From: Polluticoccus soli
GTDB lineage: Bacteria > Bacteroidota > Bacteroidia > Chitinophagales > Chitinophagaceae
Length of the DNA: 64,000 nucleotides
Reading direction: 5' to 3'
Assembly: GCF_029269745.1 (NCBI RefSeq)
Contig: NZ_JARJHT010000001.1
Span: 2,294,001 to 2,358,000 of the forward strand
The position numbers and the translations under genes were made by a program. Under the pieces are notes generated by a model. That model was not told the DNA's origin. It ran no database searches and saw only the letters and a list, made by a program, of their open reading frames with translations. How positions within the stretch are numbered: position 1 is the stretch's first letter; the number at the start of each line of letters is the position of its first letter. Shown here in pieces: positions 42,675 to 52,081 of this stretch.

Positions 42675-42854
42675 CTATTGTCCGGCATCATCTTTATCCC
42701 TCGAGTTAGGTTTCCTGCCCTTTTTGTTGTTGTGGTCCTTATAGCCTGCATCCTTGCGCTCGCGGCTATCCAGGTTGTCACGTATCTCGGGCTTAGGTAT
42801 GTTTACCTTGCCCTGCTTACTTTGCTTATTCCCGGCATTCCTTGCGTTCTTCAT
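42675..42854 (-). CDS. Small basic protein, 59 aa
   Basis: An ATG frame of 59 codons encodes a highly charged protein, 34 per cent Lys/Arg/Asp/Glu by eye, with no hydrophobic segment: MKNARNAGNKQSKQGKVN, then IPKPEIRDNLDSRERKD and a KKGRKPNSRDKDD tail. It is probably disordered and may bind nucleic acid. Evidence for reality: it ends just before the bidirectional terminator at 42624-42653, which otherwise would serve nothing on the minus strand. A plus-strand frame overlaps it but has no such context. I recall no named family. Confidence 0.55.
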   Translation of the reverse strand: MKNARNAGNKQSKQGKVNIPKPEIRDNLDSRERKDAGYKDHNNKKGRKPNSRDKDDAGQ

Positions 42855-42906
42855 AACATTCTCTTTTTCTCAGTAATAGAGGGTAAAAAACGATGCCTCG
42901 AAATGC

Positions 42907-42935
42907 AAATAGCCGGCTCACGCCGGCTATTTTAA
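42907..42935. terminator. Terminator after dnaK
   Basis: An 11-bp stem AAATAGCCGGC (42907-42917) with GCCGGCTATTT (42922-42932) and loop TCAC. The T-run on the minus strand is short; it is placed directly after the dnaK stop. Confidence 0.75.
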
Positions 42936-42952
42936 CATATAGGATATCGTCC

Positions 42953-44848
42953 TTATTTTACTTCTTCATACTCAGCATCAGCTACGCCGCCGTCGTTGTT
43001 GTTGCCGGCAGTTTGCTGGCCTCCGCCTTCGGCGCCGCCACCTTGCTGTTGTGCATTGTAGATGTGCTGGCTGGCAGCTTGCCATGCAGCGTTCAGTTCT
43101 TCCATGGCTTTGTCGATACCAGCGATGTCTTCTGCTTTGTGCGCTTCTTTCAGTTTAGCCACTGCGCTTTCAATTACTGATTTTTGGTCAGCAGGTATCT
43201 TGTCGCCGTAGTCTTTCAATTGTTTTTCTGAGTTGAAGACAAGACCATCCGCCATATTCAACTTTTCAACGCGCTCACGCACTTGTTTATCTGACTCCTC
43301 GTTGGCTTTAGCCTCGTTCTTCATCTTTTCGATCTCTTCTTTGCTCAGACCGCTACCTGCTTCGATACGGATGTTTTGTTGTTTGCCAGTGCCTTTGTCT
43401 TTAGCAGTCACGTGCAGGATACCATTCGCATCGATGTCGAAGATCACTTCTACTTGCGGAACACCACGAGGAGCTGGTGGGATGCCATCGAGGATGAAAC
43501 GTCCCAGAGATTTGTTGTCTTTAGCCATCGGGCGTTCACCTTGTATCACGTTGATCTCAACGCTTGGCTGGTTGTCGCTGGCAGTAGAGAACACTTCACT
43601 CTTCTTAGTAGGGATCGTAGTGTTTGACTCGATCAGTTTGGTCATCACACCACCCATAGTTTCGATACCGAGTGACAGCGGAGTAACGTCGAGCAGCAGT
43701 ACGTCTTTCACGTCGCCGGTCAATACACCACCCTGGATAGCAGCACCAATTGCTACTACTTCGTCAGGGTTCACACCTTTGTGTGGTTTCTTACCGAAGA
43801 ATTTTTCTACTACTTCCTGAACCTTAGGGATACGAGTAGAACCACCCACCAGGATCACTTCGTCTATTTCGCTGGTGTTCATGCCTGCGTCTTTCAGCGC
43901 TTTGCGGCATGGTTCCAGGGTACGCTCTACCAGGCTGTCTGCCAGTTGTTCAAACTTAGCACGGCTCAGTTTACGCACCAGGTGTTTAGGCACACCATCA
44001 ACAGCAGTGATGTAAGGCAGGTTGATCTCTGTTTCCTGGGAAGAAGACAGTTCGATCTTAGCTTTTTCAGCAGCTTCTTTCAAACGCTGCCATGCCATTG
44101 GGTCTTTGTGCAGATCTACTGCTTCGTCTTTCTTGAACTCTTCAGACAGCCAGTCCATGATCACTTTATCGAAGTCATCGCCACCGAGGTGAGTATCACC
44201 GTTGGTAGATTTTACTTCGAATACGCCATCACCCAGTTCCAGTACAGAGATATCAAAAGTACCACCACCAAGGTCGAATACAGCGATCTTACTGTCTTTG
44301 TGTTGCTTGTCCAGGCCATAAGCCAGGGCTGCAGCCGTTGGTTCGTTGATGATACGACGAACATTCAGGCCCGCGATCTCACCAGCTTCTTTAGTCGCCT
44401 GGCGTTGGGCATCGTTGAAGTAAGCCGGAACGGTGATCACCGCTTCGTTTACTTCCTGGCCCAGGAACTCTTCGGCTGTTTTCTTCATTTTTTGAAGAAC
44501 CATGGCTGAGATCTCCTGTGGCGTATACATACGACCTTCAATATCCACGCGCGGGGTATTGTTATCGCCTTTTATGATCTTGTACGAGTGGTGCGTCATC
44601 TCACTGCCAACTTCGTCGAAGCGGCGACCCATATAACGCTTGATAGACATGATGGTATTCATAGGGTTGGTGATAGCCTGGCGTTTTGCCGGGTCACCTA
44701 CTTTACGCTCACCATTCTTCAAAAATGCTACTACCGAAGGGGTGGTACGCCTTCCTTCGTCGTTAGCGATAACTACCGGCTCGTTACCTTCCATTACGGC
44801 AACGCACGAGTTGGTAGTTCCTAAGTCAATTCCAATTATTTTTCCCAT
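42953..44848 (-). CDS. dnaK: Chaperone DnaK (Hsp70)
   Basis: A 631-residue Hsp70. ATPase domain: [18 protein letters not shown] (phosphate 1), [21 protein letters not shown] (phosphate 2), [20 protein letters not shown] (adenosine). A substrate-binding domain ([18 protein letters not shown]) and a helical lid follow, then a Gly/Asn/Gln-rich tail ending in EYEEVK. It folds and protects proteins with DnaJ and GrpE, whose genes are not adjacent. No CIRCE-type inverted repeat is seen upstream, so control is probably not by HrcA at this site. It is clearly distinct from the HscA paralogue at 52.8 kb. Confidence 0.98.
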   Translation of the reverse strand: MGKIIGIDLGTTNSCVAVMEGNEPVVIANDEGRRTTPSVVAFLKNGERKVGDPAKRQAITNPMNTIMSIKRYMGRRFDEVGSEMTHHSYKIIKGDNNTPRVDIEGRMYTPQEISAMVLQKMKKTAEEFLGQEVNEAVITVPAYFNDAQRQATKEAGEIAGLNVRRIINEPTAAALAYGLDKQHKDSKIAVFDLGGGTFDISVLELGDGVFEVKSTNGDTHLGGDDFDKVIMDWLSEEFKKDEAVDLHKDPMAWQRLKEAAEKAKIELSSSQETEINLPYITAVDGVPKHLVRKLSRAKFEQLADSLVERTLEPCRKALKDAGMNTSEIDEVILVGGSTRIPKVQEVVEKFFGKKPHKGVNPDEVVAIGAAIQGGVLTGDVKDVLLLDVTPLSLGIETMGGVMTKLIESNTTIPTKKSEVFSTASDNQPSVEINVIQGERPMAKDNKSLGRFILDGIPPAPRGVPQVEVIFDIDANGILHVTAKDKGTGKQQNIRIEAGSGLSKEEIEKMKNEAKANEESDKQVRERVEKLNMADGLVFNSEKQLKDYGDKIPADQKSVIESAVAKLKEAHKAEDIAGIDKAMEELNAAWQAASQHIYNAQQQGGGAEGGGQQTAGNNNDGGVADAEYEEVK

Positions 44849-44956
44849 AGTATCAGTTATTTCAAAATGTTTTAAGATTGCTCTTTTTTTATGTCAATAC
44901 ATGTGCCAGTGGGGGTTTTTCTGAAATATTGGCAGGAAAACTGACAGGGGTAAAAC

Positions 44957-44989
44957 AAAACAGCCTTTAATGCTGACATTAAAGGCTGT
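44957..44989 (-). terminator. Terminator after the 45011-46087 lipoprotein gene
   Basis: A 13-bp stem ACAGCCTTTAATG (44960-44972) with CATTAAAGGCTGT (44977-44989). On the minus strand it is followed by TTTGTTTT. Confidence 0.88.
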
Positions 44990-45010
44990 ACGTATTTGAG
45001 AATTATTTGC

Positions 45011-46087
45011 TTACTGTGCTCTGCCCTTGATCTTCAATGGTGCAGTTATGTCATTTTTGATCAGCGAGTCTATGGTAGGATCGGTTAGCCTTGCATTCTC
45101 ATATATCCTGAATGAGCGCGATCCGATCAGGCCGAGAGCATCCTGGCTGGCCATATTGGTGTAGTTAGGCTTGATCTGGTCGCCGGTGAGGCCGCCGCTT
45201 TGCGCGCTGTTGATGGCCTCGTAATTTGCCAACTCTAAACTACCAGCATATACAGAAACCTCCACTAAGCCAAGATAACGCTCAACATTTGCGGGTGGCA
45301 GTCCGATAGCGTCACGGAGGAATGAATAAAAGCTTTTATTGGCGGTCTCCAAAACGAAAGTCGTAGTTTGGAAACTACCGTTGGTGATCTTTGCCGGGAT
45401 GAACATTTCTACGTACCTGTTTGTCTCTGAGCCGTCAAGGGCATTTTTGTCGATGTAATTAAAACGCATCTTGCCCTGGAATTTTACGCCGTTCAATGGT
45501 TTTGTACCGCTGAGATTCCATACGTGGCTCGCTGTTGTTCTTGAAAAATCAATCTCGTATTTGCTGGCTGAGAACGCGGAGATATAAAATTTGTCGGTAC
45601 CCTTGCTGGTATCTGTATTAATTGTGCGGAAGAATTGCGAAGTATCGATCTTGCCACTGTTAAGGTTGGTGACGATGAGACGATATTTTGCAAATGGGGT
45701 TAACGTCTCTTTGAACTTATAACCATAGTTGGGAGACGTGAAAAAGCCCTGGCTGTTTGCTGCGGGGTCTTTCTGATTACCTTCCAGGTTCATGTCAACC
45801 TTGTTAAGGGCAAACTCACGGATCAACTTATCTGCGGTAGTATATTCCTGAACCTTTACAGCAATATTTGGAAAATAACTGGAATCCGGGACCTTGGACA
45901 TTTCAATGGCACTTTTATTCTCATCCAGAAATGCTTTCTGAATGCGTACGTAGTGCGCGGTGTCTAATGGGTCTATGATACCATACACCAACATAATATC
46001 CTTATACGGAGCAGCTACTTCAAAATCTTTTTCACACCCGCTAAGGGCAATAAGGGCTGTCAGCCCTAATAGAAAGAATCTTTTCAT
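45011..46087 (-). CDS. Lipoprotein of unknown function (DUF4249-like), 358 aa
   Basis: Type II signal peptide (MKRFFLLGLTALIALSGCEKD, lipobox LSGC). The mature protein starts with a beta-type domain (DIMLVYGIIDPLDTAHYVRI; FPNIAVKVQEYTT), in keeping with the DUF4249 lipoproteins often found beside TonB receptors, but the match is loose. The rest is beta-rich with Asn/Thr/Lys-rich turns. The start at 46087 is preferred to a frame eight codons longer because it puts the signal peptide first. No TonB gene is nearby. Function unknown. Confidence 0.72.
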   Translation of the reverse strand: MKRFFLLGLTALIALSGCEKDFEVAAPYKDIMLVYGIIDPLDTAHYVRIQKAFLDENKSAIEMSKVPDSSYFPNIAVKVQEYTTADKLIREFALNKVDMNLEGNQKDPAANSQGFFTSPNYGYKFKETLTPFAKYRLIVTNLNSGKIDTSQFFRTINTDTSKGTDKFYISAFSASKYEIDFSRTTASHVWNLSGTKPLNGVKFQGKMRFNYIDKNALDGSETNRYVEMFIPAKITNGSFQTTTFVLETANKSFYSFLRDAIGLPPANVERYLGLVEVSVYAGSLELANYEAINSAQSGGLTGDQIKPNYTNMASQDALGLIGSRSFRIYENARLTDPTIDSLIKNDITAPLKIKGRAQ

Positions 46088-46258
46088 GTTATATATAATC
46101 GGAAAAGGCAAACAAAGATAAGTTTTTAGGTCAAAGTTTGACCCACCTTTACAAAAGCTTTGGCAATTATGACATATTCCGGACAGTTGCTCCGGCTTTG
46201 ATATGGATTGTCGGTAAAAAAGCTCAGCGGGGGCCGCTTCTTTAAGTATCTTGCAGGC

Positions 46259-46540
46259 ATGGGATCGTATAGTATCGGCGAAGCTGTCAACCTACTGCTG
46301 GAGCGTTCGAATTGGAAAGGTAAGGTGACAGAATTGCGCCTGCGCCAGGAGTGGGAGCAAATAGTGGGCAAAACCATAAGCCGCTATACCCGCAATATGT
46401 ACCTGAATGACGGGGTGCTGACGGTCTACACCGATATCGCCGGCCTGAAACAGGAACTGTTTTATGGCAAGCAGCAGCTAGTTCAACGCATCAACGAATA
46501 CCTGGGCGAAACTGCTATTAGAGATATTATCGTAAAATAA
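46259..46540 (+). CDS. DciA/DUF721-family protein
   Basis: A 93-residue DUF721-domain protein. The pattern is SIGEAVNLLLERSNWKGKV, the ELRLRQEWEQIVGKTI core with its invariant Trp and IVG, and the GVLTVYTDIAGLKQEL strand-helix. The DciA members of this family load the replicative helicase. The domain alone (no N-terminal extension) fits the short Bacteroidota form. The ATG at 46259 is preferred over a TTG start 17 codons upstream. It is followed six bases later by the cupin gene. Confidence 0.78.
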   Translation: MGSYSIGEAVNLLLERSNWKGKVTELRLRQEWEQIVGKTISRYTRNMYLNDGVLTVYTDIAGLKQELFYGKQQLVQRINEYLGETAIRDIIVK

Positions 46541-46546
46541 CTACAT

Positions 46547-46918
46547 ATGAAAACGCTGGAAGACTACAACATAGACCTGGGGGTCCTTTTCAAACACCAG
46601 GAACTTATTGATGTGCCATCTGTGGTAGACTCTGTAAAAGAGACATGGGCCAACCGTACGCTGACACAGGTAAACGATAGTGTAGTGCGTCTCGGTATGG
46701 TGGAGGGTGAATTCCACTGGCATAAGCACGATAACGACGACGAGTTCTTCTTTGTGTTAAGTGGCAGGTTATTTATCGATCTGGAAGACCGGACGATAGA
46801 GCTGGGACCTAATCAGGGAACTACGATCAGTAAGGGTGTGATGCACCGTCCGCGTGCGCCTCATAAGACAGTGATGCTGATGGTAGAGACCAGCAACATA
46901 ATGCCTACCGGGGACTAA
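46547..46918 (+). CDS. Single-domain cupin protein
   Basis: A 123-residue cupin. The metal-binding motif is GEFHWHKHDNDDEFFFVLSG (His, His, Glu), completed by the late His in SKGVMHRPRAP. It may be an isomerase-, dioxygenase- or sensor-type cupin; substrate unknown. The gene follows the DciA-like gene by six bases and its 3' end overlaps by 14 bases the convergent SH3-like protein gene. Cytoplasmic, no signal peptide. Confidence 0.87.
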   Translation: MKTLEDYNIDLGVLFKHQELIDVPSVVDSVKETWANRTLTQVNDSVVRLGMVEGEFHWHKHDNDDEFFFVLSGRLFIDLEDRTIELGPNQGTTISKGVMHRPRAPHKTVMLMVETSNIMPTGD

Positions 46919-47759
46919 GTTTTTTGCCGTCCCAGGCATAGCTTTTCTTCTTCTTTGTTGTTTTAAAGACAGGCTCACCGTTTTTCTTGAGTTTTTCGGT
47001 GGCTTCGGCTTCTTCGGACGTCCAGGTAACAATGCCGGGTTTGCCGCCTTTGTCTGCGGGAAATGTGAATTGTTCTGTGTAATAGTATACGCCCGCGTCA
47101 CCTACTTCGTACAGCTTTGGAAGTGCGTAGAGTTCCTTCCCATTCCACGTGTGCATGAATGTATGAGTGCCTACGCCACAGGCTCCCCCGCCGATACTGA
47201 TAGCTGGTATCTGCTTTACATTTTCAAGTCTCTTGCCATCCGATATTGCTGTAGACACATAGTCCCCTCCTTCGCCGGCGTCAACTCGGAACGCAGACTC
47301 CGCAACCTTGCTCGAATTTATTACGACTTTCAATTTGGCATCGTACCAACGCATGGTGTAGTTGCCATACTCAGACGCAGTGTCTTTTGATAACTTTCTT
47401 TCTAAGCCATAGATAAACTTAGTATCGCCACGTCGTAGCCGGCCGAAAGACAGGAGAGTCCTCCACATGTATCCCGTCTTTTCAGATCCATTTCTATTGT
47501 AGCTCAGTTTTACCCAGGGAGCAGTAATGCCTCTTACGGTAGCTACTGCTGATGTTGTATGCAGCACGAGTACGTTGTCCCCCACCTGCAAACTGTCGAG
47601 AATAGCAGAGTTGAGTGATGTATCGGCACGTATATAAGCTGTCTCTGCGAATACGTAATGTTCAGTAGAGTCCCTAATATCCCACGTGCCGTAGTATTCC
47701 TGGCCGCTGCAATAGGCACAAAAAAATAATGCAGCTAATGTCGAGATCAATCTGTTCAT
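46905..47759 (-). CDS. Secreted protein with SH3b-like domain, 284 aa
   Basis: Signal peptide MNRLISTLAALFFCAYCSGQ, then residues 32-100 look like a bacterial SH3 domain (YIRADTSLNSAILDSLQVGD; WVKLSYNRNGSEKTGYMW). Such domains often bind cell wall or peptides. A second part of about 170 residues has no motif I recognise, and the C-terminus is Lys-rich (TTKKKKSYAWDGKKLSPR). Its 3' end overlaps the cupin gene by 14 bases. The role may be in the envelope; this is inferred. Confidence 0.75.
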   Translation of the reverse strand: MNRLISTLAALFFCAYCSGQEYYGTWDIRDSTEHYVFAETAYIRADTSLNSAILDSLQVGDNVLVLHTTSAVATVRGITAPWVKLSYNRNGSEKTGYMWRTLLSFGRLRRGDTKFIYGLERKLSKDTASEYGNYTMRWYDAKLKVVINSSKVAESAFRVDAGEGGDYVSTAISDGKRLENVKQIPAISIGGGACGVGTHTFMHTWNGKELYALPKLYEVGDAGVYYYTEQFTFPADKGGKPGIVTWTSEEAEATEKLKKNGEPVFKTTKKKKSYAWDGKKLSPR

Positions 47760-47791
47760 AGCTGCATTATTAAAGCAATTTATAAGCCAAC

Positions 47792-50700
47792 CTAGTTGCT
47801 CAGGCTGCGGAAGTCCACCGGTACCAGTTTACTTACACCGGCCTCCTGCATGGTCACACCGTATATCACGTCCACAGCAGCCATTGTCTGCTTGTTGTGG
47901 GTTACGATGATGAACTGCGAGTTGTTAGAGAACTGGCGAATCATCTGTGTAAATTTACCAACGTTCGCATCATCGAGTGGGGCATCCACCTCATCTAGGA
48001 TACAGAACGGAGCCGGCTTGATCAGGTAGATGGCGAACAGGAACGCCGTTGATGTCAGCGTTTTTTCACCACCCGACAGCTGTGTCAGTGTGCTCGGTTT
48101 TTTACCTTTTGGCTGAGCATAGATCTCGATGCCGCTTTCTGCCACATTCTCCGGATCTGTCAGGCGCAGGTCGCAATTGTCTTCTGCTGTGAACAGCGCC
48201 TTAAATACCTCTACGAAGTTCTCGCGAACCTTGTCGAATGTCTCTTTGAACTTGGAATTCGCTGTCAGCTCTACTTCTTCAATGGTAGCTAGCAGAGATG
48301 TTTTAGCTTCAACCAGGTCATTCTTCTGTTCTACAATGAAGTCGTGACGCGCCTTCATCTCCGTATAGGCTTCGATGGCGGTTGGGTTTACCTCACCCAT
48401 ATTCTCGAGGCGCTTCTTCATGCGCTCGGCTTCGGCGTTCAGTTCGTCCACACCTAGGGTGCCAGTACGTGCCTGGTCGAGTATTTCGTCGAGGTTTACT
48501 TTGAATTCAACGCTCAGGCGCTCTTTCATCCCCGCCAGCTGCAGCTTCATTTCGCTCAGCTTGTCTTTGATGCCGTTCAGCAGTGTTTCAGCCTGTTCTT
48601 TTTCGCGACGTTTCTGGTTCAGTGCACTTTCCTGTGTCGAAATGGTGTTACGCATTTCATAGTACAGGCGGTCTTTTTCGTTCAGTTCTTTCTCTTCGGT
48701 CTCTTTACGCGTCAGCAATTCATACAACTCGTTATCGCCTGCATGCAGCTGCGTTTCTGTTTCAGACAGCTGTCCGGCTATTTGTTGCAGTTGCTCGCTG
48801 TTGGTAGCTATCTGGCGTTTCAGATCATTCAGCTGGTTGCTGCGGAAACTTAGTTCCTGCTTTAATCCTTCCAGCTTGCTTTGCTGGCGGGTGTACTGGA
48901 TGTTCTGGTTGTTGTATTGCTGCGTAGCCATGTTGAATTCCTGCTCTACAGCCTGGAATTCGCCTTCGGCTTGTTGTATGTTTTGTTGCAGCGATTGCAG
49001 TTCGTCGTTTATGTTCTCGAGTTCGGCACGCGTATCTGCAATGCTTTCCTGCGTATGCTCAAGTTGATCCTGCAAATCGGCAAGGCGTTGTTCGCCGGTC
49101 TGGTTCAGGTGTTCGAAGTTCTCGATACGGTTGCCCAGGTTGGCTACGTGGTTTTGCAGGCGGTTGATGTCCTGGCGTGTTTGCTCGATGGCTTTATCAT
49201 TCAGCTCCTGGTTGAAGCCAGTTATCAATACCTGTGTATCAGATATTTTCTGCTTCAGTTCGGCAGTGATGGCTGTGAGGTCTTCAATCTCTTTAGCGAG
49301 GCGCTCCAGGTTTTTGGCACGACCTATCTTATTGCCTTCAAACAGGCCGATAGAACCACCACCCAGCGTGTATTTGCCGCGGACCATCTTACCGCTCTTC
49401 TCCACTATTACATTGCCGTTCAGCATTTCCTGGCCAACCAGGTTGCCTTCACTTTCGGCAATGTATACATGGCCCAGCAGATGTTGGGCCAACGGTTTGT
49501 ACTGCTCGTCTACGTTCACCACGCTCAGGGCGGGTATTAAGCCTTCAGGTGTGTTATGTTCTGCAGCGGTGTATTGTTGAAATTTATCGAGGATAAAGAA
49601 GTTGGCTTTACCTTTTTTGTTTGACTCCAGCAGGTGTACTGCTTTTGCAGCTTCGTCTATATTATTTACTAAGTAGTAGTTCAGGTAGCTATCTAGCAGG
49701 TTTTCCAGCGCTGTGCGGTATTCATTTTGCACAACAAATACGTCTGACAGTAGCGGCGCTTCACTGTTCCATTCTTTGTTCTTCTTCAGGAACTTGATAG
49801 AATCCGGATAACCTTCCAGGCTTTCTACCAGCGATTTCAACAGGTCGTGCTCGTTGCGGCGAGAATCCAGTTTACGGTTCTCGTCTACCAGCTGCGCACG
49901 CAGGCTTTCTACTTGTTCCTGGCTTTGCAGGATCTTGCCTTTCACTTCTTCGTGGCGGGTAACGAGGTCTTGCAGTTCGTCTTGTTTGTCCTGCAGCTGT
50001 CCTTCTGTATCTGTACGTTCGTTGGTCAGTTGTGTGATCTGGCTGCTACGTTGCGCACTTTCTTCCTGCACCTGCTGCATGCTGCGTTGCACGTTCATTA
50101 CAGAGGTGTCAGCAATAGCCACTTTCTTCTCTGCGTCGAATTGGCCGCGTTGTTTTTGTTGGTATTGGGAGCGGAGTTGTTCCAATACTTTTTTCTTCTC
50201 ATCGAAGCCTTCACGCTTTTCATCAACCATCGTACGCAATGTCTCCAACTGGTCGCGAAGCGCTTCCATGCTGCCGGTTTCTTCTTCTATCTGCGTTTCG
50301 GCAAACTGGATAGATTCTTCCAGGCTTTGCAGCTGCATGCCAGCGCCCGACAGGAACTCGCCCAGGCTTCTTTCACGGTCTTTCAGGTGTTCCAGGCGTT
50401 GTGCGGCAAGCTTCTTATCGCTTTCCAACTGGCGTACGCGGTTTATCAGTTCGTTGAACTGCTTTTGCAAGCCGTTCAGCTCCTGCTCTTTCTCAATGAG
50501 CTTCACTTTCTGCTGCTCTACCGATGCTTCTTCGGTAGCCACGACTGCTTCCAGCTGTGTCCTACGGTCGGTCTCGCGGTCGTTCTGCTCGTGCAGTTCT
50601 TTATACTGGTCATTGAAATGCTCCAAAGAAGCTTTGGCCAGCTCAATGCTTACTTCTTTATATTCCCCTTTTATCTGGAAGTAGCGTTCAGCTTTCTTGG

Positions 50701-51325
50701 CCTGGCTTTCCAGCGTACGCAGGTTATTGCTGATCTCGAACAGCAGATCTTCGATACGCGCCAGGTCCTGCTCGGTAGCATCCAGCTTTTGCTTAGCTTC
50801 CTTTTTACGTGTCTTATATATAGAGATACCAGCAGCCTGCTCCAACATACGGCGGCGGCTGTTGTCCTTATCTTTAATGATATCATCCACCATGCCCAGC
50901 TCGATGATCGCGTATGAGTCATTGCTCACACCGGTATCGAGGAAGAGGTTATGAATATCTTTCAGACGGCAGGTAACATCGTTCAGACGGTACTCGCTCT
51001 CGCCGTTCTTATAGAACTTACGGGTGATGGTCACCGTAGTGAACTCGGTAGGGAGCAGGTTACGGGTATTCTCAAAGGTGAGCGATACCTCGGCCATGCC
51101 CGAACCGGAACGGGTACGGGAACCGTTGAAAATGAGGTCCTCCAGGTTATCAGAACGGAGCGACTTGATCTTGTGCTCACCGATTACCCAGCGGATAGCA
51201 TCCACGATATTAGATTTACCACAACCATTAGGGCCTACAATGCCGGTAATGGGGTGATCCAGTAACACATGGGTTTTGTCTGCAAAAGACTTAAACCCTT
51301 TAATTTCCAACGACTTTAGCTTCAA
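47792..51325 (-). CDS. smc: Chromosome segregation ATPase SMC
   Basis: A full-length 1177-residue SMC condensin. Walker A GPNGCGKS lies at 31-38, two long coiled coils flank a hinge near residue 500-680 (SLEGYPDSIKFLKKNKEW), and the C-terminal half has the signature LSGGEKTLTSTAFLFAIYL and Walker B FCILDEVDAPLDDANV. It forms condensin with ScpA/ScpB to compact and segregate the chromosome. The start codon is TTG: the protein needs the family-typical MKLKSLEIKGFKSFADKT N-terminus and no in-frame ATG lies upstream in reach. A very good promoter sits about 25 bases upstream. Confidence 0.98.
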   Translation of the reverse strand: MKLKSLEIKGFKSFADKTHVLLDHPITGIVGPNGCGKSNIVDAIRWVIGEHKIKSLRSDNLEDLIFNGSRTRSGSGMAEVSLTFENTRNLLPTEFTTVTITRKFYKNGESEYRLNDVTCRLKDIHNLFLDTGVSNDSYAIIELGMVDDIIKDKDNSRRRMLEQAAGISIYKTRKKEAKQKLDATEQDLARIEDLLFEISNNLRTLESQAKKAERYFQIKGEYKEVSIELAKASLEHFNDQYKELHEQNDRETDRRTQLEAVVATEEASVEQQKVKLIEKEQELNGLQKQFNELINRVRQLESDKKLAAQRLEHLKDRERSLGEFLSGAGMQLQSLEESIQFAETQIEEETGSMEALRDQLETLRTMVDEKREGFDEKKKVLEQLRSQYQQKQRGQFDAEKKVAIADTSVMNVQRSMQQVQEESAQRSSQITQLTNERTDTEGQLQDKQDELQDLVTRHEEVKGKILQSQEQVESLRAQLVDENRKLDSRRNEHDLLKSLVESLEGYPDSIKFLKKNKEWNSEAPLLSDVFVVQNEYRTALENLLDSYLNYYLVNNIDEAAKAVHLLESNKKGKANFFILDKFQQYTAAEHNTPEGLIPALSVVNVDEQYKPLAQHLLGHVYIAESEGNLVGQEMLNGNVIVEKSGKMVRGKYTLGGGSIGLFEGNKIGRAKNLERLAKEIEDLTAITAELKQKISDTQVLITGFNQELNDKAIEQTRQDINRLQNHVANLGNRIENFEHLNQTGEQRLADLQDQLEHTQESIADTRAELENINDELQSLQQNIQQAEGEFQAVEQEFNMATQQYNNQNIQYTRQQSKLEGLKQELSFRSNQLNDLKRQIATNSEQLQQIAGQLSETETQLHAGDNELYELLTRKETEEKELNEKDRLYYEMRNTISTQESALNQKRREKEQAETLLNGIKDKLSEMKLQLAGMKERLSVEFKVNLDEILDQARTGTLGVDELNAEAERMKKRLENMGEVNPTAIEAYTEMKARHDFIVEQKNDLVEAKTSLLATIEEVELTANSKFKETFDKVRENFVEVFKALFTAEDNCDLRLTDPENVAESGIEIYAQPKGKKPSTLTQLSGGEKTLTSTAFLFAIYLIKPAPFCILDEVDAPLDDANVGKFTQMIRQFSNNSQFIIVTHNKQTMAAVDVIYGVTMQEAGVSKLVPVDFRSLSN

Positions 51326-51679
51326 AACACGGAGATTTTTTGGGGGAAAACAAAAATATACAAATTGCCGGGTTGGCCAAGAAAAGGGCTGGTTTGCCCA
51401 TCAGTTGTGGGAAATTGGGGTATTAATTAACATCATTTCCCTTGTACGAATTGTCATTTTGTGTATTATGTTGTCTTTTGTTGTCGATTTTGACGTTCGC
51501 ACCAAGATGACATATTTACTTTTTGACTCTGGGTTGATGTTTCTATTAGCAACTTTCGATTTTTTGAAGCCTTATCACCTAACAGCATTTTCCCGCGTTT
51601 TCTCGTCAGGTATGTAGGCAGCTTTAGGCAAAGCTGCTATCTATAGCAAATTTACGAAGAAAAGTATGATTAATGTAAA
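51326..51679. other. Intergenic region upstream of smc
   Basis: It contains the smc promoter at 51351-51380 (minus), a minus-strand -7-like TAAATTTG at 51647-51654, and a perfect hairpin GCAGCTTT (51618-51625) with AAAGCTGC (51630-51637) whose T-run is poor. The AT-rich middle (51420-51610) holds no convincing coding frame. The hairpin probably marks the end of the 51680-52057 gene. Confidence 0.5.
51351..51380 (-). promoter_or_regulatory. Promoter of smc
   Basis: Minus-strand TTG (51378-51380) and TATTTTTG (51351-51358) are separated by 19 bases, an ideal -33/-7 pair. The -7 element ends 25 bases before the TTG start codon. Confidence 0.78.
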
Positions 51680-52057
51680 TTATAATGACCGCATTTGTCG
51701 GCGGAGGCTTGTTGAAAAGCTTTTAAGGGCGTTCACGGCATCTGCGTGCGTTACTAACATCGTTTCTGCGGTCTGCTTCCATGGAGAGTCAACGAGGTAA
51801 TTTCCCTCGACGTATTCAAATGTTAGTATAGGGACATCATAGTCCATGGTCTCATAGATCAGGGGAACCGTGGGGTCTGAGTTTAAATTCTGCAGCCAAG
51901 CATCAATTGTGTTGGCGAGCTCTAATAAAAGAATCTCGTTTTCAGAAAAGAATAAATTGTTTCCTATGTATATCCGTAGCTCTCCTTCCACAAAAGCAGC
52001 GGCATATTTCAGGTGTTGTTCGGTAGGTAGCTCAATTATTTCGAACTCAATATTCAT
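51680..52057 (-). CDS. Hypothetical protein, 125 aa
   Basis: A cytoplasmic protein without signal peptide or membrane segment, rich in Glu and Leu (EIIELPTEQHLKYAAAFVEG; ENEILLLELANTIDAWLQ). It looks like a small alpha/beta domain resembling immunity or phage-associated hypothetical proteins, but I assign no family. Base composition is more AT-rich than the flanking smc. It lies 24 bases downstream of a lipoprotein gene transcribed in the same direction. No toxin-like partner is seen. Confidence 0.6.
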   Translation of the reverse strand: MNIEFEIIELPTEQHLKYAAAFVEGELRIYIGNNLFFSENEILLLELANTIDAWLQNLNSDPTVPLIYETMDYDVPILTFEYVEGNYLVDSPWKQTAETMLVTHADAVNALKSFSTSLRRQMRSL

Positions 52058-52081
52058 AAATTGCTGTGGGAAATTTTCTCT

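Noticed and set aside
42660-42935. 91-codon plus-strand frame opposite the small basic gene
   Set aside because: The hydrophobic translation is the antisense of the charged minus-strand frame, and it runs through the terminator of dnaK.
44849-44960. Possible CIRCE element upstream of dnaK
   Set aside because: No TTAGCACTC-N9-GAGTGCTAA inverted repeat is present on either strand, so HrcA control is not supported here.
49847-50917. 356-codon plus-strand frame inside smc
   Set aside because: Fully antisense to the coiled coils of SMC. The Leu/Phe/Gln-rich translation reflects reversed Glu/Gln/Leu codons, not a membrane protein.
51476-51600. Minus-strand 40-codon frame (MLLGDKASKN...) in the gap upstream of smc
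   Set aside because: No promoter spacing, ribosome-binding site or conserved feature supports it, and AT-rich sequence gives such frames by chance.
51276-51617. 113-codon plus-strand frame over the smc start and its upstream region
   Set aside because: It overlaps the smc promoter and N-terminus and has no homology signal; the intergenic part is AT-rich non-coding sequence.
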